From positions 1 through 64,000 of the forward strand of contig BDSL01000184.1 in NCBI GenBank assembly GCA_003116995.1: a stretch of DNA of 64,000 nt, read 5' to 3'. Position 1 is the first letter of the stretch. Each line of letters starts with the position of its first letter. The notes under the pieces were generated by a model that made no database searches, was not told where the DNA came from, and worked only from the letters and a program-made list of their open reading frames with translations. Of the stretch, positions 14,301-24,558 are shown piece by piece. The DNA comes from Yamagishiella unicocca. Taxonomy: Eukaryota; Chlorophyta; Chlorophyceae; Chlamydomonadales; Volvocaceae. Made by a program: the position numbers and the translations under genes.

Positions 14301-16388
14301 GCGGCGGCGGTGTGCCAGGCGGCGGGGGGTAGGGGGTGGGGGGGCCGGTATGGCGGCGGCGGGGGGGGGGCGGGGGGGAGGGGGGGGAGGGGGGGGGGCG
14401 GGGGTACTGGGGGCGGGGGGGGGGGGGGGGGGCGGTGTGCCAGGCGGGGGGGTAGGGGGTGGTGGGGGGCGGTATGGCGGCGGCGGCGGGGGCGGAGGAG
14501 GCGGCGGCGGTTTGTGCCAGGCGGCGGGGGAGTGGGGTGTGGCGGGGGCGTACTGGCGGCGGCGGCGGGGGCGGAGGAGGCGGCGGCGGTGTGCCAGGCG
14601 GCGGGGGAGTAGGGGGTGGTGGCGGGGGCGGTACTGGCGGCGCGGCGGGGGCGGAGGAGGCGGCGGCGGTTGTGCCAGGCGGCGGGGGAGTAGGGGTGGT
14701 GGCGGGGGCGGTACTGGCGGCGGCGGCGGGGGCGGAGGAGGCGGCGGCGGTGTGCCAGGCGGCGGGGGAGTAGGGGGTGGTGGCGGGGGGCGGTACTGGC
14801 GGCGGCGGCGGGGGCGGAGAGGCGGCGGCGGTGTGCCAGGCGGCGGGGAGTAGGGGGTGGTGGCGGGGGCGTACTGGCCGGCGGCGGGGGGGCGGAGGAG
14901 GCGGCGGCGGTGTGCCAGGCGCGGGGAGTAGGGGGTGGTGGCGGGGCGGTACTGGCGGCGGCGGCGGGGGCGGAGGAGGCGGCGGCGGTGTGCCAGGCGG
15001 CGGGGGGAGTAGGGGGTGGTGGCGGGGGCGGTACTGGCGGCGGCGGCGGGGGCGGAGGAGGCGGCGGCGGTGTGCCAGGCGGCGGGGGAGTAGGGGGTGG
15101 TGGCGGGGGCGGTACTGGCGGCGGCGGCGGGGGCGGAGGAGGCGGCGGCGGTGTGCCAGGCGGCGGGGAGTAGGGGGTGGTGGCGGGGGCGGTACTGGCG
15201 GCGGCGGCGGGGCGGAGGAGGCGGCGGCGGTGTGCCAGCGGCGGGGGAGTAGGGGGTGGTGCGGGGGCGGTACTGGCGGCGGCGGCGGGGGGCGGAGGAG
15301 GCGGCGGCCGGTGTGCCAGGCGGCGGGGGAGTAGGGGGTGGTGGCGGGGGCGGTACTGGCGGCGGCGGCGGGGGCGGAGGAGGCGGCGGCGGTGTGCCAG
15401 GCGGCGGGGGAGTAGGGGGTGGTGGCGGGGGCGGTACTGGCGGCGGCGGCGGGCGGAGGAGGCGGCGGCGGTGTGCCAGGCGGCGGGGGAGTAGGGGGTT
15501 GGGGCGGGGCGGTACTGGCGGCGGCGGCGGGGGCGGAGGAGGCGGCGGCGGTGTGCCAGGCGGCGGGGAGTAGGGGTGGTGGCGGGGGCGGCTGGCGGCG
15601 GCGGGGGGGGAGGGGCGGCGGGGAGTGCAGGGGTGGTGGCGGGGGCGGTACTGGCGGCGGCGGCGGGGGCGGAGGAGGCGGCGGGGGGCGGGGCGGGGGG
15701 GGGGGGGGCGGGGGGTGGCGGCGGCGGCGGGGGCGGCGGCGGGTGTGCCAGGCGGCGGGGGTAGTGGGGGGTGGCCGGCGGGGGGCGGAGGGGCGGCGGC
15801 GGCGGGGGCGGGGGGGGGGGGGGTGGCGGCGGGGGGGTAGGGGGTGGTGGCGGGGCGGTACTGGCGGCGGCGGCGGGGCGGAGGAGGCGGCGGCGGTGTG
15901 CCAGGCGGCGGGGGAGTAGGGGGTGGTGGCGGGGGCGGTACTGGCGGCGGCGGCGGGGCGCGGCGGTGTGCAGGCGGCGGGGGAGTAGGGGGGGTGGGGG
16001 GCGGTATGGCGCGGCGGGGGGGCGGAGGGGCGGCGGCGGGTGTGCCAGGCGGCGGGGAGTAGGGGGTGGTGGCGGGGGGGTACTGGCGGCGGCGGCGGGG
16101 GCGGAGGAGGCGGCGGCGGTGTGCCAGGCGGCGGGGGAGTAGGGGGTGGTGGCGGGGGCGGTACTGGCGGCGGCGGCGGGGCGGAGGAGGCGGCGGCGGT
16201 GTGCCAGGCGGCGGGGGAGTAGGGGGTGGTGGCGGGGGCGGTACTGGCGGCGGGCGGCGGGGGCGGAGGAGGCGGCGGCCGGGTGTGCCAGGCGGCGGGG
16301 GCGGTAGGCGGGTGGTGGCGGGGGCGGTATGGCGGCGGCGGCGGGGGCGGAGGGCGGCGGCGGTGGCCGGGCGGTGGTGGCGGGGGGT

Positions 16389-16430
<42 letters not shown>

Positions 16431-16441
16431 CGGGGCGGCGG

Positions 16442-16479
<38 letters not shown>

Positions 16480-19400
16480 GGTGTGCCAGGCGGCGGCGGG
16501 GCGGCGGTGATGGCGGTGGTGGTACTGGCGGCGCCGGCGGTGGCGGATTATTAGGGGGCGGCGGCGGCGGGGGCGGGGGCGGCGGCGGTGGTGTGCCAGG
16601 CGGCGGCGGGCCGGCGGTGGTGGCGGTGGTGGTGCTGGCGGCGGCGGCGGTGGCGGATTATTAGGGGGCGGCGGCGGCGGGGGCGGGGGCGGCGGCGGTG
16701 GTGGCAGGCGGCGGGGGGCGGGGTGGCGGTGGGGTACTGGCGGGGCGGCGGTGGCGGATTATTAGGGGGCGGCGGGGCGGGGGCGGGGCGCGGTGGTGGT
16801 GTGCCAGGCGGCGGCGGGGCCGGCGGTGGTGGCGGTGGTGGTACTGGCGGCGGAGGCGGTGGCGGATTATTAGGGGGCGGCGGGGCGGGGCGGGGGCGGC
16901 GGCGGTGGTGTGCCAGGCGGCGGCGGGCCGGCGGTGGTGGCGGTGGTGGTACTGGCGGCGGCGGCGGTGGCGGATTATTAGGGGGCGGCGGGGGCGGGGG
17001 CGGGGGCGGCGGCGGTGGTGTGCAGGCGGCGGGGCGGCGGTGGTGGCGGTGGTGGTACTGGCGGCGGCGGCGGTGGCGGATTATTAGGGGCGGCGGGGGC
17101 GGTGGCGGGGGCGGCGGAGGTGGTGTGCCAGGCGGATGTGGAGTTGGGAGTGGTGGCGGCGCCGAGCTGGGCGGCGTGGAAAGCTGTGTGCACACGAAGC
17201 CGGAAGTGCCGGGTTTCGGAACGACAAACTTCCACAGGCACTCGTTCGCCTGATCGCCTTGCCCACAGCCCGCCCTCACTCCGTCCACCGTGCGGGGTGC
17301 GGAGCAGGTCGCGGACAGGCCGCGGATGACCACATCCAGAGAAGAGGCGCCGCCTGAGGGCAAACACAGGGGGGACAAGGAAGGGGCTAACCAACCCGGA
17401 AGGCACAGCTGGCAAGATCAAGGCAACAACCGGCTCTCTTGTCGGACCATCGCATCGGGACAGCGGGTGTGTCGCAAAAACCAACCGTCCGATTGTACGA
17501 CAATATCCTCGTCAGCTAACGTTCCCCGGCGCTTTCAGCCATCATCGCACAAAGTGCGCTGGTGACTGCTGTTCGCCTGCGGCGTTCGGAGGGCTGCGAA
17601 AGACCGATGACGTCACCTCGACAGGCCGCGAACACGCACCTGCCAGGCAGTCCCCGCTGCCGTCCTTGACCGAGAAGTACACGTCCGTGAAGTTGCTGGC
17701 GCTGCTCCAACGAGCCCATTGGCAGTAGAGGTCTGCAAAGGACGGGCGCACGCGATCAAGGGTGTTGTACGACGGCAGGTACGACGGCAGGTACGACGGA
17801 CTTAGCAAACATGAAACGCACAGTCCAGTTGTCGCCGCGCCGCATCTCATGTAAGAGGATAGCCCCAAGGAGGTCCCAAGCTGGACTGTGTCCTCATATG
17901 GCCAAAAGTGCGCCAACCTCGACCTCCTCGTTACCGCACGCCCCACGCTTACTCTCAGGCCCCCCCCTCCAGCCGGGCAGCTTGATGCTACCTAGAACCC
18001 ATCCAACACTGAAACCAGCAGGCAGTCACCCTCATCACGCCCCACGCTTACTCTCAGGCCCCCCACTCCAGTCGTTTAGCTTTGCCGTGGCACCCGTGAC
18101 GGGGGCTTGTCCCGGGCCAGGAATGACTCCGAAGAACTCGTCTCCACTGCAGACGTGGCTGAGGCTCTCCCCAGCCGCGTTGTTCTTGGGGCAGTTTCGC
18201 TCATTGGACCAGTACAGGCACACCCGGCAGTAAGTGTAGACTGCCCCGGTGCCCAGCTCTGAAGTGGTCACGCAAGTGTCGGAGAAATACACGTCCAGGC
18301 ATGAAGCCTGGTCCAAACACGTGTCGGCCGGGCCGCTAGTGCCGGAGCCGATCGTGGTCGTGTAAGATGGTGAGGAGTGCACACAGCCGGATTCCGGCGG
18401 CATGGGAGGGGGGGAGGGAGGGAGAGGTGGATCCGGCCTGGGAGGGGCGGGAGATGGGGCCGGCGATGAGCCCGGTGATGACGGGCTGGGCGGTGCAGGT
18501 GGCGGCGGCGGCGGGCTGGGCGGCATTGGTGGCTGCGGCGCTGGACTGGGCGGTGCTGGGGGCGGCGATGACGGACTGGGCGGTGCAGGTGGCGGCGATG
18601 ACGGAGTGGGCGGTGCTGGGGGCGGCGATGACGGACTGGGCGGTGCAGGTGGAGGCGATGGCGGGCTGGGTGGTGCTGGGGGCGGCGATGGCGGGCTGGG
18701 CGGTGCTGGGGGCGGCGATGACGGACTGGGCGGTGCAGGTGGCGGCGATGGCGGGCTGGGCGGCGCTGGTGGCAGCGATGACGGAGTGGGCGATGCAGGT
18801 GGCGGCGACGGCGGGCTGGGCGGTGCAGGTGGCGGCGATGGCGGGCTGGGTGGTGCAGGTGGCGGCGATGGCGGGCTGGGTGGCGCTGGTGGCGGCGATG
18901 ACGGGCTGGGCGGCGCTGGTGGCTGCGGCGGGCTGGGTGGTGCTGGGGGCGGCGATGGCGGGCTGGGCGGTGCAGGTGGCGGCGATGGCGGGCTGGGCGG
19001 CGCTGGTGGCTGCGGCGGGCTGGGTGGTGCTGGGGGCGGCGATGACGGAGTGGGCGGTGCAGGTGGCGGCGATGGCGGGCTGGGCGGTGCTGGTGGCGGC
19101 GATGACGGACTGGGCGGTGCAGGTGGCCGCGGCGCCGGACTGGGCGGTGCAGGTGGCGGCGATGGCGGGCTGGGCGGTGCAGGTGGCTGCGGCGGGCTGG
19201 GCGGCGTGGAAAGCTGTGTGCACACGAAGCCGGAAGTGCCGGGTTTCGGAACGACAAACTTCCACAGGCACTCGTTCGCCTGATCGCCTTGCCCACAGCC
19301 CGCCCTCACTCCGTCCACCGTGCGGGGTGCGGAGCAGGTCGCGGACAGGCCGCGGATGACCACATCCAGAGAAGAGGCGCCGCCTGAGGGCAAACACAGA

Positions 19401-22400
19401 GAAGGAAATCAGGCGGGAGCTGCATATTCATTTGTCCCAATATCCCTTCCGGAATTACCGGTGGCGGTAGCACACAAAAAAAAGCCCAGGGATCGAAGGT
19501 TACTCCAACCGCTCATGTACCGGTATTGCTAACCAAGCACACGGTGGGTTGTGGAACGGAAACCGTTGAGAAGCAAGCCAGGAAACGTTAGGCGATTGTG
19601 CAACCTAGCTGTAAGCTATCCTAATGGAACCGCCCCGGCGTAAATAAACGCTGGGGGCGATGGGATTGAGGACACCCAAAAACGGTAATGTCACCAATAC
19701 AGCTCGCAAACTAGGGTTACACGATATCAGGACGGCAGGCGCCTACTCCAGGGGTCGAGGTCGGCATGAGAAGGCAAAGCACCGAGGCACTGCTGTCCGC
19801 CTGCGGCATTCGGAGGGCTGCGAAAGACCGATGACGTCACCTCGACAGGCCGCGAACACGCACCTGCCAGGCAGTCCCCGCTGCCGTCCTTGACCGAGAA
19901 GTACACGTCCGTGAAGTTGCTGGCGCTGCTCCAACGAGCCCACTGGCAGTAGAGGTCTGCAAAGGGCGGGCGCGCACATTCAAGGGTTTTATACGACGGC
20001 AGGTACGACGGCAGGTACGACGGACTTGGCGAACAGAGGCGCGTCTAGGCCGCGCCAGGGGGATCTGTACGGACTTCTCTCCTCGTTCGGTTTCGCACCA
20101 CCACACGCTGTGTGAGCGCATCGCATGGTGTGCTCGAGTGCATGTCGATGCACTCGCAGCCATGCAGCCATGCCAGTAGTGTGTTCGTCCGAGTCTTTTG
20201 CATCGGGGTACTTTATCACACACTTCAGGCCATGTACACTCCAGGCGTGTAGGTTGATGCTATCTTGAACCCGTGCTTCCTAGAACCCATCCAACACTGA
20301 AACCAGCAGGCTGTCACCCTCATCACGCCCCACGCTTACTCTCAGGCCCCCCACTCCAGTCGTTTAGCTTTGCCGTGGCACCCGTGACGGGGGCTTGTCC
20401 CGGGCCAGGAATGACTCCGAAGAACTCGTCTCCACTGCAGACGTGGCTGAGGCTCTCCCCAGCCGCGTTGTTCTTGGGGCAGTTTCGCTCATTGGACCAG
20501 TACAGGCACACCCGGCAGTAAGTGTAGACTGCCCCGGTGCCCAGCTCTGAAGTGGTCACACAAGAGTCGGAGAAATACACGTCCAGGCATGAAGCCTGGT
20601 CCAAACACGTGTCGGCCGGGCCGCTAGTGCCGGAGCCGATCGTGGTCGTGTAAGATGGTGAGGAGTGCACACAGCCGGATTCCGGCGGCATGGGAGGGGG
20701 GGAGGGAGGGAGAGGTGGATCCGGCCTGGGAGGGGCGGGAGATGGGGCCGGCGATGAGCCCGGTGATGACGGGCTGGGCGGTGCAGGTGGCGGCGGCGGC
20801 GGGCTGGGCGGCATTGGTGGCTGCGGCGCTGGACTGGGCGGTGCTGGGGGCGGCGATAACGGACTGGGCGGTGCAGGTGGCGGCGATGACGGAGTGGGCG
20901 GTGCTGGGGGCGGCGATGACGGACTGGGCGGTGCAGGTGGAGGCGATGGCGGGCTGGGTGGTGCTGGGGGCGGCGATGACGGAGTGGGCGATGCAGGTGG
21001 CGGCGACGGCGGGCTGGGCGGTGCAGGTGGCGGCGATGGCGGGCTGGGTGGTGCAGGTGGCGGCGATGGCGGGCTGGGTGGCGCTGGTGGCGGCGATGAC
21101 GGGCTGGGCGGCGCTGGTGGCTGCGGCGGGCTGGGTGGTGCTGGGGGCGGCGATGGCGGGCTGGGCGGTGCAGGTGGCGGCGATGGCGGGCTGGGCGGCG
21201 CTGGTGGCTGCGGCGGGCTGGGTGGTGCTGGGGGCGGCGATGACGGAGTGGGCGGTGCAGGTGGCGGCGATGGCGGGCTGGGCGGTGCTGGTGGCGGCGA
21301 TGACGGACTGGGCGGTGCAGGTGGCCGCGGCGCCGGACTGGGCGGTGCAGGTGGCGGCGATGGCGGGCTGGGCGGTGCAGGTGGCTGCGGCGGGCTGGGC
21401 GGCGTGGAAAGCTGTGTGCACACGAAGCCGGAAGTGCCGGGTTTCGGAACGACAAACTTCCACAGGCACTCGTTCGCCTGATCGCCTTGCCCACAGCCCG
21501 CCCTCACTCCGTCCACCGTGCGGGGTGCGGAGCAGGTCGCGGACAGGCCGCGGATGACCACATCCAGAGAAGAGGCGCCGCCTGAGGGCAAACACAGAGA
21601 AGGAAATCAGGCGGGAGCTGCATATTCATTTGTCCCAATATCCCTTCCGGAATTACCGGTGGCGGTAGCACACAAAAAAAAGCCCAGGGATCGAAAGTTA
21701 CTCCAACCGCTCATGTACCGGTATTGCTAACCAAGCACACGGTGGGTTGTGGAACGGAAACCGTTGAGAAGCAAGCCAGGAAACGTTAGGCGATTGTGCA
21801 ACCTAGCTGTAAGCTATCCTAATGGAACCGCCCCGGCGTAAATAAACGCTGGGGGCGATGGGATTGAGGACACCCAAAAACGGTAATGTCACCAATACAG
21901 CTCGCAAACTAGGGTTACACGATATCAGGACGGCAGGCGCCTACTCCAGGGGTCGAGGTCGGCATGAGAAGGCAAAGCACCGAGGCACTGCTGTCCGCCT
22001 GCGGCATTCGGAGGGCTGCGAAAGACCGATGACGTCACCTCGACAGGCCGCGAACACGCACCTGCCAGGCAGTCCCCGCTGCCGTCCTTGACCGAGAAGT
22101 ACACGTCCGTGAAGTTGCTGGCGCTGCTCCAACGAGCCCACTGGCAGTAGAGGTCTGCAAAGGGCGGGCGCGCACATTCAAGGGTTTTATACGACGGCAG
22201 GTACGACGGCAGGTACGACGGACTTGGCGAACAGAGGCGCGTCTAGGCCGCGCCAGGGGGATCTGTACGGACTTCTCTCCTCGTTCGGTTTCGCACCACC
22301 ACACGCTGTGTGAGCGCATCGCATGGTGTGCTCGAGTGCATGTCGATGCACTCGCAGCCATGCAGCCATGCCAGTAGTGTGTTCGTCCGAGTCTTTTGCA

Positions 22401-24513
22401 TCCGGGTACTTTATCACACACTTCAGGCCATGTACACTCCAGGCGTGTAGGTTGATGCTATCTTGAACCCGTGCTTCCTATAACCCATCCAACACTGAAA
22501 CCAGCAGGCAGTCACCCTCATCACGCCCCACGCTTACTCTCAGGCCCCCCACTCCAGTCGTTTAGCTTTGCCGTGGCACCCGTGACGGGGGCTTGTCCCG
22601 GGCCCGGAATGACTCCGAAGAACTCGTCTCCACTGCAGACGTGGCTGAGGCTCTCCCCAGCCGCGTTGTTCTTGGGGCAGTTTCGCTCATTGGACCAGTA
22701 CAGGCACACCCGGCAGTAAGTGTAGACTGCCCCGGTGCCCAGCTCTGAAGTGGTCACGCAAGAGTCGGAGAAATACACGTCCAGGCATGAAGCCTGGTCC
22801 AAACACGTGTCGGCCGGGCCGCTAGTGCCGGAGCCGATCGTGGTCGTGTAAGATGGTGAGGAGTGCACACAGCCGGATTCCGGCGGCATGGGAGGGGGGG
22901 AGGGAGGGAGAGGTGGATCCGGCCTGGGAGGGGCGGGAGATGGGGCCGACGATGAGCCCGGCGGTGCCGGACTGGGCGGTGCAGGTGGCCGCGGCGGCGG
23001 GTTCGGCGGCGCAGGTGAGGGCGGCGCCGGGCTGGGCGGCTTAGGTGACGGCGGCGGCGCCGGACCGGGCGGCGCTGAGCCTGGCGGGCTAGGTGACTTA
23101 GGTGCCGGGCTGGGTGGCTTAAGTGCCGTCGGGGCCGGGCCGGGCGGGGGCGACTGCTTGGGAGGTGACGGAGTAGGCGATGGCGGCGACGGGCTGGGAC
23201 TCGGCGGCGGTGATGGCCGGGGGCTTGGAGGCGACGGCGGGCGAGGGGCGCACTTGAAGCCAGGTGTCCCCGGTTTGGGGACCGTGAACCTCCAAAGGCA
23301 CTCGTTTGCCTGGCTGCCTTGCGCGCAGCCCGCCTCCACACCGTCCACCGTGCGCGGGTCCGTGCATGAGGCTGAGATACCTTGGAGGGTCACGTTGACG
23401 GCGGGAGGGCTCCCGGACGACGTGGCTGCGGGTACCGAAGGGTCCGGGCGCAAGCCGTGGAGGGTTGTGTGCGTGTGTGGGGGGGGGGGGCCGCGTAAAA
23501 ACCGTTGACGCGAAAAAGTGTGTGGGGGGGGGGGAGGGGGGGGTCCCAGCGACCCTCAAGGTGCGCTTTCCGCCTCCGTGGGGCGGGAGCGGCTGTCCTC
23601 CGCCTCGCCTTGCGCTGTGCTCTTGCCGTTCCGCGCGCACCCCGGGAGTTCGAGGAAGACCCGTGGATGCGAGAAACACCGTTTAGAAAAAGACGTTTCG
23701 AGATGCATGCTGGCGCACCCGGGCAGTGGGGAAAGACTGCACAGTGAAGAAAACAACCACAGTGCGATGTCGCATCCGACAAGTGAGACCGCGACAAGTG
23801 AGGCCGCGAGCACGCACCTGCCAGGCAGTCCCCGCTGCCGTCCTTGACCGAGAAGTACACGTCCGTATAGCTGCTGGTGCTGCTCCAACGAACCCACTGG
23901 CAGTAGCGGTCTGCGGGATCCAGGCATGGGGCGGGCGTTTGGGGGCTTCAGACGTTCAGCACATTTCCCGATTTCCCATCCAGCCCCGACTCATCCGATT
24001 TCCCTCCGGCCCCAAATCATCCGACTTACCATCCAGCCCCGACTCCCAACCCTCCAGCTTGGAGGTGTTGCCGGTGACGGGCGGTTGGCCGGCGGTCGGT
24101 AGGATCCCCATGAACTGATCCCCGCTGCAGACGTGGCTAACTGTTTTCGCGCCATCCTTGGGGCAGTTGCGGTCATCGGACCAATAGATGCAGACGGTGC
24201 AGTACGTGTAGACGACTCCGGTTTTCGAGTCCGCTGTCACGACGCAGGCATCAGAAAAGTAGACATCCAGACATGCTGCCTGGTTGATGCATGAGTCCGC
24301 CGGGCCGCTTGGGTCTGGGTTCACCAACGTGGTATTCCCGGGGTCCGAGTGGACGCAACTGCCGTCCAGGAGTGACGTCATCGTTGTGGGAGGCGAGGGG
24401 GGTGGGCGACGTGGCGGCGGCGACAGCGTCGGCGCCGCCGCCACATCGGGCCTTATGAACACGAGCAACAACGTCAACACCGCGAGCAGGACCTCCATGC
24501 TGCTGCGCCCCAT
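1..24513 (-). CDS. Modular pherophorin (extracellular-matrix hydroxyproline-rich glycoprotein), 3' end outside window
   Basis: Pherophorins are secreted matrix or cell-wall glycoproteins of volvocine algae: globular DUF3707 domains joined by hydroxyproline-rich rods. The ATG at 24513 opens [20 protein letters not shown], a clear signal peptide. Proposed exons: 24030-24513, 23818-23910, 23425-22538, 22154-22062, 21581-20340, 19956-19864, 19383-18052, 17732-17640, and from 17353 to beyond position 1. All junctions are GT-AG and all are in phase 1. Each domain is split over three exons, and the 93-bp middle exon recurs four times (YCQW...DGSGDCLAG). Three long exons each encode the end of one domain, a proline-rich rod, and the start of the next domain in one open frame. 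The modules therefore belong to one gene, not to separate tandem genes. A usual pherophorin has two domains; this has at least four. The final exon enters a minisatellite whose frame is repeatedly broken by one-base homopolymer changes. The stop codon is not in the window. Confidence 0.85.
8691..8735. repeat. Poly-G run of about 45
   Basis: Replaces the middle of an otherwise regular 81-bp unit; flanking units are normal. It is more likely a read or assembly artefact in G-rich DNA than a real expansion. Confidence 0.8.
10921..10943. repeat. Poly-G run of about 23
   Basis: Interrupts a unit between GCGGTGT and CGGTACGG; regular units resume on both sides. Confidence 0.8.
11272..11306. repeat. 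Poly-G run of about 35
   Basis: Interrupts a unit straight after GGTACTGGCGGC; the next landmark is GTGGTGGCGGGG. It stands where the GGAGGAGG and GTGCCAGG landmarks should be. Confidence 0.8.
16389..16430. repeat. Poly-G run of about 42 at the array edge
   Basis: Lies just before the switch to 108-bp units. A second run of about 36 Gs follows at 16443-16478, separated by CGGGGCGGCGGC. Confidence 0.75.
16491..17125. repeat. About 108-bp variant units at the array border (Asn-Asn containing)
   Basis: Six units with GGCGGATTATTAGGG landmarks at about 16545, 16655, 16756, 16864, 16972 and 17078. On the minus strand in frame each reads [20 protein letters not shown], then Ala and Gly-Thr landmarks, about 36 codons. 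This block links the pherophorin domain to the 81-bp array and shares its Val-Pro and Gly-Thr-Pro landmarks, so the two unit types are related. Frames switch several times inside it. One visible cause is four Gs instead of five after the TTATTA near 17086. Confidence 0.85.
17178..18394 (-). other. Pherophorin domain 4 (end of exon 7, exon 8, start of exon 9)
   Basis: Same blocks as domains 2 and 3, with the single change [10 protein letters not shown] instead of [10 protein letters not shown]. Its introns (17733-18051 and 17354-17639) are shorter and more diverged than those of domains 2 and 3. The domain ends at [11 protein letters not shown], then GTPPPPPP leads into the giant array. Confidence 0.82.
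17989..20276 (-). repeat. Tandem duplication, copy 1 of the pherophorin module
   Basis: This about 2,288-bp segment matches the next copy, with a 2,198-bp offset on one side of the rod and 2,288 on the other. The difference is the 90-bp length change inside the rod. It covers rod, domain halves, the 93-bp exon and both introns. Confidence 0.85.
18395..19206 (-). other. Hydroxyproline-rich rod 3
   Basis: About 270 residues of [14 protein letters not shown] units, the longest of the regular rods. The same array read on the plus strand gives a long open frame of GGAGGGD units, which is only the shadow of the proline codons. Confidence 0.85.
19207..20682 (-). other. Pherophorin domain 3 (end of exon 5, exon 6, start of exon 7)
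   Basis: Almost identical to domain 2 at DNA and protein level, including the introns 19957-20339 and 19384-19863. The near-absence of silent or intronic differences points to a very recent duplication or to gene conversion. Confidence 0.85.
20277..22474 (-). repeat. Tandem duplication, copy 2 of the pherophorin module
   Basis: About 2,198 bp. Even non-coding tracts match copy 1, for instance the run of eight adenines near 21673 against 19478. A third partial copy continues to about 22962 and covers the first half of domain 2. Confidence 0.85.
20683..21404 (-). other. Hydroxyproline-rich rod 2
   Basis: About 240 residues of regular [10 protein letters not shown] units with [10 protein letters not shown] variants, ending in a Pro/Arg/Asp linker (PRPDPPLPP) just before domain 3. 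It is 30 residues (90 bp) shorter than rod 3 and otherwise nearly identical, so the two differ by a whole number of repeat units. Confidence 0.85.
21405..22880 (-). other. Pherophorin domain 2 (end of exon 3, exon 4, start of exon 5)
   Basis: The domain opens with [20 protein letters not shown], continues through [30 protein letters not shown] and DGSGDCLAG, and ends at GFVCTQL. The exon 3/4 intron is 22155-22537 and the exon 4/5 intron is 21582-22061. Both are almost identical in length and sequence to the matching introns of domain 3. Confidence 0.85.
22881..23246 (-). other. Hydroxyproline-rich rod 1
   Basis: About 120 residues of Ser-Pro and Ala-Pro runs ([20 protein letters not shown] type), with occasional Lys, Gln and Leu. 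Prolines in such runs are hydroxylated and arabinosylated in algal matrix proteins. Its sequence differs from rods 2 and 3 except at the end next to domain 2, where it becomes almost identical to them. That marks the edge of the duplicated segment near 22960. Confidence 0.8.
23247..24370 (-). other. Pherophorin domain 1 (exon 1, exon 2, start of exon 3)
   Basis: The domain starts at GSCVHSDPG in exon 1 and ends near GFKCAP in exon 3. Conserved blocks are [80 protein letters not shown] and [18 protein letters not shown]. It has about 14 cysteines, probably disulphide-bonded. It is the most diverged of the four domains (for example RYCQW against LYCQW elsewhere), which fits an original N-terminal domain that was not part of the recent duplication. 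Confidence 0.85.
23649..23713 (+). repeat. Dispersed intronic element, family A, in pherophorin intron 2
   Basis: Landmarks GAGGAAGACCCGTGGATGCG, CCGTTTAG, AGACGTTTCG and AGATGCATGCTGG in that order. This is the only copy I found inside the pherophorin gene. Confidence 0.75.
24436..24513 (-). other. Signal peptide of the pherophorin
   Basis: About 26 residues: a short start with one Arg, a Leu/Val-rich core and an Ala-rich end (DVAAA), followed by a Pro-rich linker. A second in-frame ATG at 24498 lies five codons downstream and would keep the hydrophobic core. I chose the first because nothing argues against it. Exported protein is what a pherophorin requires. Confidence 0.8.
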
Positions 24514-24532
24514 TCCGAGTCTCTCCCCAGAG

Positions 24533-24558
24533 GCGACGTTTTCTTGCGACGTTTTCTT
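24533..24558 (-). repeat. 13-bp tandem duplication in the pherophorin 5' leader
   Basis: GCGACGTTTTCTT occurs twice back to back, 20 bases upstream of the start codon. It may lie in the 5' UTR or core promoter. I see no convincing TATA box in the next 150 bases, which are GC-rich. Confidence 0.45.

Larger units (their letters stand above)
1..16490. repeat. Giant about 81-bp GC-rich minisatellite, roughly 200 units
   Basis: Each unit carries the landmarks GGTACTGG, GGAGGAGG, GTGTGCCAGG and GGGGAGTAGGGG in fixed order, about every 78-81 bp. Read on the minus strand in the pherophorin frame, a full unit is 27 codons: mostly Pro, with Thr, Gly-Thr and Val as landmarks. On the plus strand the same units give Gly-, Ala- or Arg-rich shadow frames. 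Most differences between units are one-base changes in G runs or loss of a single GGC. The best-preserved block is about 7000-11900; the left end and 14300-16500 are more ragged. The array reaches the window edge. Confidence 0.9.

Noticed and set aside
1..16500. Dozens of long plus-strand open frames rich in Gly, Ala or Arg
   Set aside because: They are shadow frames of the Pro-rich minisatellite; they begin at GTG rather than ATG, overlap in all three frames, and carry no domain.
18268..19296. Minus-strand Arg/His-rich frame (RHRRHLHRP type)
   Set aside because: Shifted reading of the rod codons; the pherophorin frame alone continues into conserved domains on both sides.
18367..19359. Plus-strand 330-residue frame and the 293-residue GGAGGGD frame
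   Set aside because: Exact shadow of the pherophorin rod on the other strand; same holds at 20655-21557.
17516..24513. Three or four separate tandem pherophorin genes
   Set aside because: Only the first module has a signal peptide, and each long exon carries the end of one domain and the start of the next in one frame, so the modules are joined.
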